From NCBI RefSeq assembly GCF_013393945.1, contig NZ_CP040300.1, forward strand, positions 1-64,000: a stretch of 64,000 nt of DNA, read 5' to 3'. Below the pieces are notes generated by a model. That model was not told the DNA's origin. It did no database searches and was given only the letters and a program-made list of their open reading frames with translations. A program made the translations under genes and the position numbers. Origin of the DNA: Nostoc sp. TCL26-01. Lineage in GTDB: Bacteria; Cyanobacteriota; Cyanobacteriia; Cyanobacteriales; Nostocaceae. Within the stretch, counting starts at the first letter, position 1, and each line of letters opens with the position of its first letter. Below are positions 1 to 10,400 of this stretch, in pieces.

Positions 1-3000
1 ATGGATATCGGATTTAATATTTTTGACCAAGGTAACTCCTACCTCAATTCTCAATATCCACTTTTGGATCAATATCTATTTCCGTCACCTGAGCAATTGG
101 GAAGACTGCCTTCTAGTCTACTGGGGGTCGAAAAACTCGATATTCCGATATTTGCGCCCACCACCCTATCATCGACTTTCACTGTTAACTCTCCTTTATC
201 TGGGTTACATCCGCTAGTAGATACTCTGGTGGGAGCATCACCAGTAGTGAGTGCAGAGGCTGTCAATATCTCACTTTTACAAGTGGGTAAATCCTTTGGT
301 GATTTTCTGCAACAGCCAAATTATCTTGACAGCTTGCAACTTGCCTTTGGCTCAGAGTGGGAAGCAGAAACAGCTACCGCAATTATTACTGATCTAGCTC
401 AGGGTCACAACTTACCTGCCATAGAAGTTGTCACAGGTGAGGAACTACAAGCCCAAGGTGCTTTTAGTCAGCAGACAAATACAATTTATCTAGCACAGGA
501 ATTTGTAGCACAGAATCCTACAACTGTGATCGCTAAAGTCCTGACTGAAGAAATTGGACATTATCTAGATTCACAATTAAATCCCATTGACACTCCTGGA
601 GATGAAGGAGAGTTATTTGCAGCCCTAGTTGATGGCATTGAATTAACACCAGCACAACTACAAGCTATTAAAGCAGAAGATGACCACAAGATAGTCACAA
701 TTAATGGTCAAACCCTGCTGGTAGAACAATCGGTTAACGAAATTGTTGGTACAAGTGGACGTGATGTTTTAACAGGTACAGCACTGAGCGATCGCATTAT
801 TGCTGGTGCTGGTGCAGACTTAATTACAGGTGGATTGGGTGCTGATACATTCGTTTACCAAAACATCAGGGATGCAGGCGATACCATCAAAGATTTTGAA
901 CTGCGTCAGGATGTTATTGATGTCAGCCAAGTATTGAGTGGTTTTGGCTATCAAGGATTTAATCCTATTGCTGATGGATACATCCAATTCAGTAATTACA
1001 CAGGTGGAACAGTCGTTCTCTTAGATAGCGATGGTAAAGGTTCTCTAGCCGCTAGACCATATATATATGTAGAGAAAGTCACACCAACAGACCTGAGTAG
1101 CTACCCCAATCACTTCATTCCCAACCCAGGAGAACCACCACAAATCCAAGCTAGTTTAGTCAATGATACAGGGGTAAGTGAAAGCGATCGCCTCACCTTT
1201 GACTCGACAATTCAGGGTAAAGTCACCACAACCAGCAGTCTGGTAAGTTTAAAAGCTGGGTTAAATAATCAGCCAGTCACAGCAAATATTTTCGATACCC
1301 TACAATCAGATGGCAGTTTTAGTTTGACCTCTGCACGGTTAAGACAAATTAACGGTGGTACTCTTAATGATGGTGCATACACATTAAAACTGCAAGCTAC
1401 AGATAATCAGGGTAATATCTCTAGTGTCTACAGCTTCAATTTTGTTCTAGACACAACTGCACCAGTTTTAAACTTGCAACTCGACCCTAACTTTGATTCT
1501 GCTCCAGTAGGGGATTTGCAAACGAAGTTTGAGAAAGTCAATTTGCTAGGGACAACAGAAGCGAATTTAGCTGTGTCCTTGCAACAAATAGGAGTTAGCA
1601 GCACTAGCAATAATTTAGGACAGTTTACTTTTGCTAATATCTCACTGATTCCAGGAAGTAATTTATTTACTGTATTAGCTACAGATTTAGCAGGGAATCA
1701 AGGAACGTTTAGTCAAACATTCCAACGCTTGATTCAACCAGTCAACGCCGCACCGACAAATCTCAATCTGAATCCTGCAAGTAGTGCAGAGAATGTTTTA
1801 GCGAATAGTCTCATTGGGACATTCACCACAACTGATCCTGATGTTGGTGATACTCATATTTACAGCCTTGTAACTGGTGCAGGCGATACAGATAATGCTG
1901 CATTTGCGATCGTTGGTAATGAACTGAGAATTAAACAATCTCCAGACTTTGAAACTAAGTCTGCATATAGTGTGCGGGTAAGAACTCAAGATGCTGGTGG
2001 GTTATTTTTTGATAAAGCTTTTAGTATCAGCATTACCAATGTTAACGAAGCACCGACTGCTTTGAAGATTAGTAATAGTGCGATCGCTGAAAATATCCTA
2101 GCTAACAGTATCATTGGTACATTCAGCAGTACAGACCCAGATATAAGCGATACTCATAGCTACAGCTTAATTTCCGGTAATGGTGATGCAGATAACGCTG
2201 CATTTGCGATCGCTAATAATAAACTGCAAATTAAGCAATCTCCAAATTTTGAGGCTAAATCTGCTTATAGTGTTCGTGTGAGAACCACCGATGCTGGTGG
2301 GTTATTCTTTGACAAAGCCTTTGATATTAATATTACCAATGTCAATGAAGCACCGGCGATCGCTCTTCCTCAATCTCAATCCGTTGCAGAGAACACCAAT
2401 TTAATCATTAATGGCATCAGCATCAGCGATGTCGATGCTGGTAGTGGAAAGTTACAGGTAACTGTGGCTGCAAATCAGGGGGTATTAACTCTTGTTCAAA
2501 CTACTGAGCTTACTTTTATCACAGGCGATGGTAATACTGACGGTAGTCTAACTTTCACTGGCACTCTCACTGCAATTAACCAAGCACTAACGGGTTTAAT
2601 TTATCGTGGTAATCCCAGTTTTAGTGGTAACGATACAATTACCGTCACGGTAAATGATTTGGGTAATAGCGGTAGTGGTGGTGCTTTAACTGCTACTAAC
2701 AGTTTAAATGTGACAGTTAATTCCTCTGGAATTGTGCTGCGAGAAGATAACTTCTTCTTGAGGAATTACGAGCAAAGTATCACTATCCCTGCGACAACAT
2801 CAGTTTTCAGCTTTACTTATAGCGACCTCAATTTTGATACCACAGACCCAGATAGTATCAAAGATGCTTTTGAAGTTGCTTTAGTGGATGCACAGGGTGA
2901 CTCTTTGGTACATACCATTAAAGCTAATCGAGATGCTTTCTTGAATATCACTGAGAGTCAAGGTGTAGCTTTAGCTGCTGGCGCGACTATAGAAGGTCAG

Positions 3001-6000
3001 ACAGTCAAGGTGAATTTGGCAGGATTAGCACCAGGAACAGCAAAGGTAATTTTCCGGTTAGTCAATAATGATAGTGATACAAATACGACAGTCCGCTTAA
3101 GTAACATCCAAATCTCACCAGCAGCAGGAATTACACCTGTTGCCGTCACTCCAGAGGTGAGTATAGCAGCAGCTAACTCACAGATTAATTTTCAACTACT
3201 GTCAGATGTTAGCAGTAGTTTCACCCCTGAATATCGGCGGACATCATTTAATGAAGATACTAAGCTTTTATATGCTGATATTGCAGTTAAGAATGTAGGT
3301 ACTTATATAGTTGATGCCCCCTTAGTTGTAGGCATAAAATCTTTGAGTGACCCATCTGTGCAGGTAGTGGGAGCAGATGGAATCACACCTGAAGGGTTGC
3401 CATTCTTCAATTTGAGCAATTTAGTCGCTGATGGCAGCCTCGACTCCAACGAACAGACACTAGCTCGGACTATCAGTTTCTTCCATCCCCAACAGGTGCA
3501 ATTTGATTATGAACTAGTGTTCTTAGGGCAGTTAAATATCGCACCTAAGTTTGTTAGTGACCCTGATGTAGAAGCACTGGTCGGTAAGCCTTATATTTAT
3601 GAGGCTAAAGCGGAAGATGCCAACAAGGACATACTAACTTATTCATTGTTAGTAGCTCCTGAAGGGATGGTAATTGAGAGAGCTACAGGTAAAATTAGTT
3701 GGACACCTGCGGCTAGTGCGGTTGGGAACTATAGCGTAACTGTGCAAGTTGCAGATGGTAGGGGTGGGGTTGACCAGCAGGATTTTGTGTTGGGTGTGAT
3801 GACACCTCCACCTAATCGTTCACCACTGATTATATCTACTCCTATTGTTGATGCTAATGTCAATCAGCAATACAAGTATCAGGTAGTTGCTACTGACCCA
3901 GATGGTGATACTTTGGCTTATTCTTTGGCAAAAAATCCCCAAGGAATGCTAATAGATACACAGACGGGATTAATTACTTGGAAACCTCCTGCAAATCAAG
4001 TCGGGGAAATAGAAGTTACTTTAAGGGTTCAGGATGATAAAGGAGGTTCAACAGAACAGACTTTTAATATTTTGACCCAACCAGAAAACGGAAATCATGC
4101 GCCTGTAATTATCAGTGAACCTCCGAGAGAGTTATTGTTGAGTGGAACCGTATCTGGTTCTCAAAATGATCAAGTTTTCTTAGTTCCTGGCGTGATTGGA
4201 AATCAAGTCAAAGGAACTTTTGAGTGGATTTTTGGCGGACTTGGTTTCGGAGACGGTTTTCGTAATGAATTTGGCATTTATAAGGTACTAAATGCTCAAG
4301 GTCAGGTAGGAAATTTACTGCCTGATGATGCTGGATATTCACAAAAAGCTCTAGCTTCAAATAACTATCAGGTTATATTTAGAAATAATCAGCAAGCTGG
4401 GGCGAAAACAGAGATTAATTTAGAGGCTGGTAGTTTATATGGATTCTATATTATTGCAGATAATACCACTGCAAACTTCGTTTCTCTCAATCCCAACAAT
4501 CTAATTACTACAGAACCATTAGCGTTTTTCTCTTTTTCTCAAGCTAATCCAGACAATAAATTTGACCATTTAATCGCTATAATAGACCGAGTTAAAGGAA
4601 CGACACAATTTGCATGGGAAGATTTAGCTAATGGAGGCGACAGAGATTTTAATGATCTAGTTTTTACACTTAACTTTCCTTTAGCAACAACAGGTATATC
4701 TCCGTATCAATATGAAGTAAAAGCTGTTGATCCTGATGAAGATTATTTAAATTATTCTCTAATAAAAGCCCCAGAAGGTGCGCTGATTGATCAACAAACA
4801 GGCAAGTTATTATGGTATCCCCAATCGTTACAGCCTGGAAAGTATGAATTTACAGTTCAAGTAGAAGATAAACGAGGTGGGGTTGATACTCAAAACTTTT
4901 TTGTTGAAACATTGAATACTGCTGCGGATGAAATTCTTGGCACTGTATGGGATGATATTAATGGAAATGGAGTTAGAGATGTTAGTACCACTCCTGTTGT
5001 AGAACTAGTTAATAACTCTTCTCAAGGCTACTATAACAATAAGTTAGGTGATTTATATCCGGGTAATCCTAATAATCCTTTGACAGCTAACTTTCCTGGG
5101 CCTAATAACTCAACAGGAGACCCAACACTTAGTTTTCCAACAGCACCAAATATTAGTTCTGTAAATAACTTAGGGAGTTGGCTCTCTAACCCTGGTAATG
5201 CTATTAGTAATGGTTCTTGGAGTGGTCTGCAATCAATCCCTGGAACTTGGACAGTTAATGATGAAACTGCTATTATCTACGAAATTGATGGTGGCAATGC
5301 AGGAATTAGTGATGTAAAAGCCAGTTTTGGCGTAGACAATGGAATTTTTGTTTGGGTTAATGGTCAATATAAATTAGGTGCAACAGCAAGTGGTTTTTCA
5401 ATTCTTGGTGAGTACCAGCTTGATTTAGGTGATTTAGCTCCTGGTAAAAACTATATTCAAGTTTTACGTGAAGATCACGGAGGTGGTACAGGCTATGATG
5501 TCAGAATCACTGGTACTAAAAATAATTTCATTGAACCTGGACTAGCAGGTGTCAATGTTTATCTGGATTTAAATAATAATGAGTTCTTAGACTCAAATGA
5601 ACCAACTCAAATAACAACATCTGATAACCCGAATACTTTAAATATCGATGAAACAGGACAATACAAGTTCACTGGATTAAACCCAGGAAACTATATTGTG
5701 AGAGAAGTAATTCCCCGTGGTTATCAACAGACCTTTCCTGGTGTGGGCATACAACCTGACTTTTATACAGTTAATTTAAAAGCAGGAGAAGTCGTTGAAA
5801 ACATCAATTTTGGTAATCAAAAAACTGGAGAAACGACACCAAATAAACCGCCAGTATTTACCAGTGCAGCCCCAACGATCGCCTCAGTCGGAGAACTCCT
5901 ACGCTACGATGTCAAAGCCACAGATCCAGATGGCGATCGCCTCACTTTCGACCTACCTGTAAAACCAGAAGGAATGGCAGTAGATCCAACTACGGGAATT

Positions 6001-6351
6001 CTCATCTGGCAACCCACTAACAAACAGACGGGAACTTACGATGTCATATTGAGAGTTCAAGATGGGTTTGGAGGAATTGCTCTGCAACCATTCCCAATAA
6101 CGGTTGCTGCAAGTAACACGGCTCCAGTATTTGTTAATTTACCTTCTAGCTTAGATTATCTTCCGATCAGCTTTAAATACAACTGGAATTTACAACAGAT
6201 TAATGCTCAATATCCCAAGGGAGATAATTTAACTTTAGGTGGCATTCCCTTCAATATTCCCACAGATGGCAACAATATTTGGCATAGTTTTTATGCTACT
6301 GGAACGGGAGCATCCACTTTTGGAAGATATACAGGTTCTGGGAGAATATAA
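1..6351 (+). CDS. N-terminal part of a giant cadherin/Ig-like surface protein, cut by an IS
   Basis: Predicted large secreted or surface protein, 2116 codons up to a stop supplied by the inserted IS. Visible parts in order: a metallopeptidase-like segment around residues 140-240 with the motif LTEEIGHYLD (the HExxH-like core is degenerate); an RTX-like Gly/Asp block near 250-285 (GADLITGGLGADTF); Ig-like repeats; two cadherin-like repeats near 580-785; putative-Ig repeats ending in 'SWTP'-type motifs from about 1180; a DUF4114-like segment near 1430-1560 (GGDRDFNDLVF); an SdrD B-like domain (GTVWDDINGNG) interrupted by about 180 extra residues; and one more Ig repeat. The ATG is the first base of the window, so the true start could lie upstream. 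The original gene continued into the Rhs part at 7487-14168. The function is not known; adhesion or contact-dependent interaction is an inference from the domains. Confidence 0.85.
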   Translation: MDIGFNIFDQGNSYLNSQYPLLDQYLFPSPEQLGRLPSSLLGVEKLDIPIFAPTTLSSTFTVNSPLSGLHPLVDTLVGASPVVSAEAVNISLLQVGKSFGDFLQQPNYLDSLQLAFGSEWEAETATAIITDLAQGHNLPAIEVVTGEELQAQGAFSQQTNTIYLAQEFVAQNPTTVIAKVLTEEIGHYLDSQLNPIDTPGDEGELFAALVDGIELTPAQLQAIKAEDDHKIVTINGQTLLVEQSVNEIVGTSGRDVLTGTALSDRIIAGAGADLITGGLGADTFVYQNIRDAGDTIKDFELRQDVIDVSQVLSGFGYQGFNPIADGYIQFSNYTGGTVVLLDSDGKGSLAARPYIYVEKVTPTDLSSYPNHFIPNPGEPPQIQASLVNDTGVSESDRLTFDSTIQGKVTTTSSLVSLKAGLNNQPVTANIFDTLQSDGSFSLTSARLRQINGGTLNDGAYTLKLQATDNQGNISSVYSFNFVLDTTAPVLNLQLDPNFDSAPVGDLQTKFEKVNLLGTTEANLAVSLQQIGVSSTSNNLGQFTFANISLIPGSNLFTVLATDLAGNQGTFSQTFQRLIQPVNAAPTNLNLNPASSAENVLANSLIGTFTTTDPDVGDTHIYSLVTGAGDTDNAAFAIVGNELRIKQSPDFETKSAYSVRVRTQDAGGLFFDKAFSISITNVNEAPTALKISNSAIAENILANSIIGTFSSTDPDISDTHSYSLISGNGDADNAAFAIANNKLQIKQSPNFEAKSAYSVRVRTTDAGGLFFDKAFDINITNVNEAPAIALPQSQSVAENTNLIINGISISDVDAGSGKLQVTVAANQGVLTLVQTTELTFITGDGNTDGSLTFTGTLTAINQALTGLIYRGNPSFSGNDTITVTVNDLGNSGSGGALTATNSLNVTVNSSGIVLREDNFFLRNYEQSITIPATTSVFSFTYSDLNFDTTDPDSIKDAFEVALVDAQGDSLVHTIKANRDAFLNITESQGVALAAGATIEGQTVKVNLAGLAPGTAKVIFRLVNNDSDTNTTVRLSNIQISPAAGITPVAVTPEVSIAAANSQINFQLLSDVSSSFTPEYRRTSFNEDTKLLYADIAVKNVGTYIVDAPLVVGIKSLSDPSVQVVGADGITPEGLPFFNLSNLVADGSLDSNEQTLARTISFFHPQQVQFDYELVFLGQLNIAPKFVSDPDVEALVGKPYIYEAKAEDANKDILTYSLLVAPEGMVIERATGKISWTPAASAVGNYSVTVQVADGRGGVDQQDFVLGVMTPPPNRSPLIISTPIVDANVNQQYKYQVVATDPDGDTLAYSLAKNPQGMLIDTQTGLITWKPPANQVGEIEVTLRVQDDKGGSTEQTFNILTQPENGNHAPVIISEPPRELLLSGTVSGSQNDQVFLVPGVIGNQVKGTFEWIFGGLGFGDGFRNEFGIYKVLNAQGQVGNLLPDDAGYSQKALASNNYQVIFRNNQQAGAKTEINLEAGSLYGFYIIADNTTANFVSLNPNNLITTEPLAFFSFSQANPDNKFDHLIAIIDRVKGTTQFAWEDLANGGDRDFNDLVFTLNFPLATTGISPYQYEVKAVDPDEDYLNYSLIKAPEGALIDQQTGKLLWYPQSLQPGKYEFTVQVEDKRGGVDTQNFFVETLNTAADEILGTVWDDINGNGVRDVSTTPVVELVNNSSQGYYNNKLGDLYPGNPNNPLTANFPGPNNSTGDPTLSFPTAPNISSVNNLGSWLSNPGNAISNGSWSGLQSIPGTWTVNDETAIIYEIDGGNAGISDVKASFGVDNGIFVWVNGQYKLGATASGFSILGEYQLDLGDLAPGKNYIQVLREDHGGGTGYDVRITGTKNNFIEPGLAGVNVYLDLNNNEFLDSNEPTQITTSDNPNTLNIDETGQYKFTGLNPGNYIVREVIPRGYQQTFPGVGIQPDFYTVNLKAGEVVENINFGNQKTGETTPNKPPVFTSAAPTIASVGELLRYDVKATDPDGDRLTFDLPVKPEGMAVDPTTGILIWQPTNKQTGTYDVILRVQDGFGGIALQPFPITVAASNTAPVFVNLPSSLDYLPISFKYNWNLQQINAQYPKGDNLTLGGIPFNIPTDGNNIWHSFYATGTGASTFGRYTGSGRI
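6298..6305. repeat. Left copy of the 8-bp target-site duplication of the ISKra4-type element
   Basis: ACTGGAAC lies immediately left of the IS end and is repeated immediately right of the other end (7479-7486). Deleting the IS plus one copy joins the codons for A-T-G in frame with the codons for T-N-P-R-S in the downstream half. Confidence 0.9.
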
Positions 6352-6381
6352 CAACAGATAAAACAGTGTGGATGACTTACC

Positions 6382-6573
6382 ATGAACCAGGATAAACAAG
6401 AAAGAATCAAAGCCTGTTTACAAGAATTGTCAACACTACTGTATGAAGAAGCAGATAAAAGTAAGCTGACAGACCTCGAAAGTATAGAAAAAACAGTTCG
6501 GAGTCAAATATTAGAACTAGTCAGTCCAGAAATAGCCCTTTTTTTATCGAACAAAAAACTGGAACAAAAGTAG
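6382..6573 (+). CDS. ISKra4-family transposase, N-terminal reading frame
   Basis: A 63-residue acidic N-terminal segment (MNQDKQERIKACLQELSTLL) that has no function alone. It ends at TAG a few codons after a T-run. The next frame continues without a stop from the same T-run into the catalytic ORF (F-F-I-E-Q-K then T-G-T-K-V-G), so the two parts probably make one protein of about 356 residues by a -1 ribosomal frameshift. Confidence 0.75.
   Translation: MNQDKQERIKACLQELSTLLYEEADKSKLTDLESIEKTVRSQILELVSPEIALFLSNKKLEQK
6540..6546 (+). promoter_or_regulatory. Candidate -1 frameshift slippery heptamer T TTT TTA
   Basis: In the zero frame the codons are CTT TTT TTA, which places the classic X XXY YYZ heptamer TTTTTTA across them. 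A -1 slip gives TTT TTT ATC and enters the catalytic frame of the transposase. Two-ORF organisation is known for some IS families; its use here is inferred from frame continuity. Confidence 0.6.
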
Positions 6574-6599
6574 GTAAAACCAGGAAAATTAAAAGCTTA

Positions 6600-7451
6600 G
6601 TGGGGGAACTGACTCTTAAAGCCAAACAGTTACAGAAACTGGGTTTGAAGCCAAGAACCCGGTTAAGTCCATTACTTCAAAAGTGTTGTTTAAGGCTGTC
6701 AGCTAACGAATCATACCAAAAAGCAGAAATTGAAGTTGAGGCATTGACAGGAGTCAAAGTGGGTCACTCAACGCAACAAAAATTAGTGCTGTCACAAGAT
6801 TTTCAACTACCATTTGCAAAACAAGCAGTTTCAGAAGTCAGTGTAGATGGAGGAAAAGTCCGACTCAGAGGTAAACCGAAAGCAGGCTGTTACTGGCGAG
6901 ACTATAAAACCGTTCGTCTGCAAGGGATTTACTATGGTGCGTTTTTTGATGACAACCAATCATTAGTTGATTATGTCAATAGCCAACGTCTGGTTAACCC
7001 GTTAGTGTGCTTGGGGGATGGTCATGATGGCGTGTGGAATCTAGTCAAAGAGTTTGGTAAAACAGAAAATTTTGAGCGTTGGGAAATCTTGGATTGGTAT
7101 CACCTCAAAGAAAATCTCTATAAAGTTGGTGGTTCTTTAAAACGGCTTAAAGCTGCTGAAACGCTGTTATGGCAAGGTCAGATAGAAGAAACTCAAGCTT
7201 TATTTCTTCATTGCCGAGGTAAACAAGCGAAGAACTTCATTGCTTATCTTGAAAAACATCGCTCTCGTCTTGTCAATTATGCCTATTACCAGGCTGAACA
7301 ACTTTGTTCTATTGGTTCTGGCGCAGTTGAATCTGCTATTAAACAAATTGGTGCGAGGATTAAAATTTCTGGCGCACAGTGGAATGTTGATAGTGTTAAT
7401 CACATCCTCTCTATTCGTTGTGCTTATCTCAATGGTTTATTAGCTATTTGA
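6600..7451 (+). CDS. ISKra4-family transposase, catalytic part
   Basis: DDE-type transposase domain, 283 codons from the GTG at 6600. In this numbering the candidate acidic residues are D83 (VSVDGGKVR), D140 or D143 (CLGDGHDGVWNL) and E244 (GSGAVESAIKQIG). The segment DWYHLKENLY and the C-terminal GAVESAIKQIGARIK are typical of ISKra4-type enzymes common in cyanobacteria. The GTG is probably not used on its own: the frame stays open upstream to the slippery site, so expression by -1 frameshift from the upstream ORF is more likely. No internal stop is present, so the element may be active. Confidence 0.9.
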   Translation: MGELTLKAKQLQKLGLKPRTRLSPLLQKCCLRLSANESYQKAEIEVEALTGVKVGHSTQQKLVLSQDFQLPFAKQAVSEVSVDGGKVRLRGKPKAGCYWRDYKTVRLQGIYYGAFFDDNQSLVDYVNSQRLVNPLVCLGDGHDGVWNLVKEFGKTENFERWEILDWYHLKENLYKVGGSLKRLKAAETLLWQGQIEETQALFLHCRGKQAKNFIAYLEKHRSRLVNYAYYQAEQLCSIGSGAVESAIKQIGARIKISGAQWNVDSVNHILSIRCAYLNGLLAI

Positions 7452-7466
7452 GTCTTTCTGCCAAAA

Positions 7467-10400
7467 GTGGATGCTCCCACTGGAACTAACCCACGTTCTT
7501 TAGATATTAATGTCGATTTATTTGGGATTACTGAACTTCATACCCTACTAAATACATTTTGGGGACAATCAGGGCCGAATAGTTATACTTCCCTAGAGTT
7601 CTTTGGTTCAGATGGAGCTTACTATCAGAAAAACCTAATTGGCAATGTTGATATTCGAGACTATAACCAGTGGGTTTGGACAAACAACATTAATGGAACG
7701 ACTACTGTAGAAGTTGTTAATCTTCCTATCGGTGACTATAATACGCCAGATCGTCTAGATAAACAAACTGTTCTACTACCAGATGACTTCCGTGATGAAA
7801 AGCTTGAGCGCATTCGCCTCAATGATAATGGTGCAACGAGTTTTCAGCGAATTGCCTTATCAGGTTTAACCGTTAAAACAGCCTCTCCTGTCATTAATAC
7901 CGTTGTTGTTGGAACACCTTTTCAATACCGATTTAAAGCTCAAGATGCGGAAGGCGATCGCCTTTCCTACACGATAAAATCAGGAGCAGCAGAAGCCACA
8001 TTCAATCCAGACACAGGATTATTTAATTGGACTCCTAATCAGTCTCAACTAGGAGAACAGCAATTTCAAATTGTTGTCAGCGATGGCAAGCTTGAAGATG
8101 AATTTCTTTTCTCTCTCTACATCATTGATAAAAGTGCTAGTTCATCAAATTCTTTACCAATTATCACCTCCACCCCACGCGATCGCATCCGCCTTGGCAG
8201 TGACTATTACTACATTGCCGAAGTCACTGACCCAGATGGCGACCCCATCACCTTCAGCCTTGACAATGCACCCACAGGCATGACTGTAGATAGGGAAGGG
8301 ATAGTCCGTTGGACACCTACCGCCGCCCAATTTGGTGCTAATTCCGTTACCCTCAAAGTCTCAGATGGTCGTGGTACTCCTGTCACGCAGACATTCACGA
8401 TTAACGTTACTAGCCAAAACAGCAATCAAGCACCTAGCATCGACTCAAAAGCACCTCTCGTTGCCACAGCTAACCGGCAGTATCAATACAATATCGTCAC
8501 CAGCGACCCCGATGGCGATCCGGTTGTCCTCAATTTGAACCAAGCACCTCAAGGGATGTCTATTGACTCCCTCTCTGGTAAATTACGCTGGACACCGAGA
8601 GTTGACCAAATCGGTAACACTGAGGTGATTGTTGAAGCTTTTGATGGTCAAGGTGGATTAACTCAGCAGAAATTTACCATTACCGTTAGAGGTGCTAACT
8701 TACCACCAACAATTATTTCTACTCCGCCAACTATCGGGGTTTTAAATAAGGTTTACACCTATCAAGTTAAAGCCACCGACCCAGAAAATGACCCCCTCAC
8801 CTACAGCCTAATTAATAATCCTCCTGTGGGGATGACTATTGATGCTAAGACTGGATTAATTCAATGGACACCAAGCAAATTAGGTGAACAGAAAATTGAA
8901 ATCTTGGTCAATGATGGTCAAGGTGGAGTTAATATTCAGACTTTCAGGCTACAGGTATTAGACAAAGCACCGAATCTGTTACCGACAATTACCTCAAAAC
9001 CTGTGGTGGGAGTTACGCCAGGGGTAGAGTACCAGTATGACGTAGATGCGACTGATCCGGAAGGTACAGCGATCGCCTATTCGCTACAAAATAAACCTGA
9101 AGGGATGACCATTGACTCACAAACGGGGTTGATTAAGTGGCAAACTACATCTGCCCTACAAGGAGAATTCCCGGTCATAGTGGTAGCAACGGATGCAGCA
9201 GGTGGACGGGCAATTCAATCTTTTAAAGTGCAAGTTGCTGCCAATAATGCGCCAGTCATTATCTCTACGCCAGTTACAAATATTACTCAAGGGCAAGACT
9301 ATCGCTATGATATCCAAGCCACAGATGCTAATGGCGATCGCCTCACCTACACCTTAGTTAATGCGCCGCAGGGAATTACTCTTGATACCTTTGGTCGTCT
9401 CGACTGGAAGCCGAATAACTTAGGCAAGTATCCCATTGCCATTAAAGTTGAAGACGGACGCGGTGGTGTTGCTACTCAAGCTTTTGATTTAACTGTCACC
9501 ACTGACACACAAGCACCAATAATTAATTTAGGTAATAACGGCAATTTATTTAAACCTGGCGATACCCTAAAACTTCAGGTAAGTGCTACTGATAATGTGG
9601 GTGTGGAATCCCTCAACCTCACCTTCAACAGTTCGCCTTTGGTACTCAATCCCGGTCAATTTATTGCGGGGAATATCCAAACAGCTACGGTTACACTCAA
9701 TCAATCTGGTGTCTTTGACATCCTGGCACAAGCGAAGGATGCAGCAGGTAATATTGGCACAAAATCTCTGCAAGTGCGTGTATTTGCTCCCACAGATAAT
9801 CAAGCACCAGTCGTCATTATTGATACAGCTAGATTCCAGGCAACTGGCGGACTCATCACCAGCTTGACGGATCTTGTCGGCACTGTCACTGATGATAATT
9901 TGGAATTTTATCGGGTAGAGTATGCCCCAGTTAGTCTGATTGACTTGAATAATCTTGGGGATTTTGACCCTGACTATATCACCATTGCTCAAGGTGACAG
10001 CAATAAAGTGAATGCAGTTCTCGGTCAAATTGACCCGACTGTTCTCCGCAATGACAGTTACTTTTTCCGAGTCATTGCACGAGATGTCAACGGACTGATT
10101 AATAGTCAAGGCGTAGTTCTGAGTGTTTCTAGTGAAAATAAACCTGGACGTTTTGCTTTAACATTTACAGATTTATCTATTCCATTAACGGGTATCCCGA
10201 TTGAAATTCAGCGTCGTTACGATAGTCTAGATGCAAAATTCTCTGGTGACTTTGGTTACGGCTGGAGTTTAGGTTTCCAAGATGCCCAAATTCAAGAAGC
10301 TTCTTCGACTGGTGTGGATTTAAGCCGCGATGATTTCTTCGGCGGTAACTCCTTTACAGTTGGTACTCGCGTCACTTTAACTACACCTGATGGTCGTCGT

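Larger units (their letters stand above)
6306..7478 (+). mobile_element. ISKra4-family insertion sequence, 1173 bp
   Basis: Terminal inverted repeats match over about 18 bp: the left end reads GGGAGCATCCACTTTTGG and the right end is its reverse complement, with further similarity inward (AGA). An 8-bp duplication ACTGGAAC flanks it. It carries two overlapping-frame ORFs for a DDE transposase. The element sits inside the giant Rhs-type gene and is the only thing that interrupts its reading frame. Clean ends, the intact duplication and restorable frame all suggest a recent insertion. Confidence 0.93.

Noticed and set aside
9567..10109. Minus-strand 180-codon reading frame
   Set aside because: Antisense to the Ig/Rhs gene, with no recognisable motif and no operon context.
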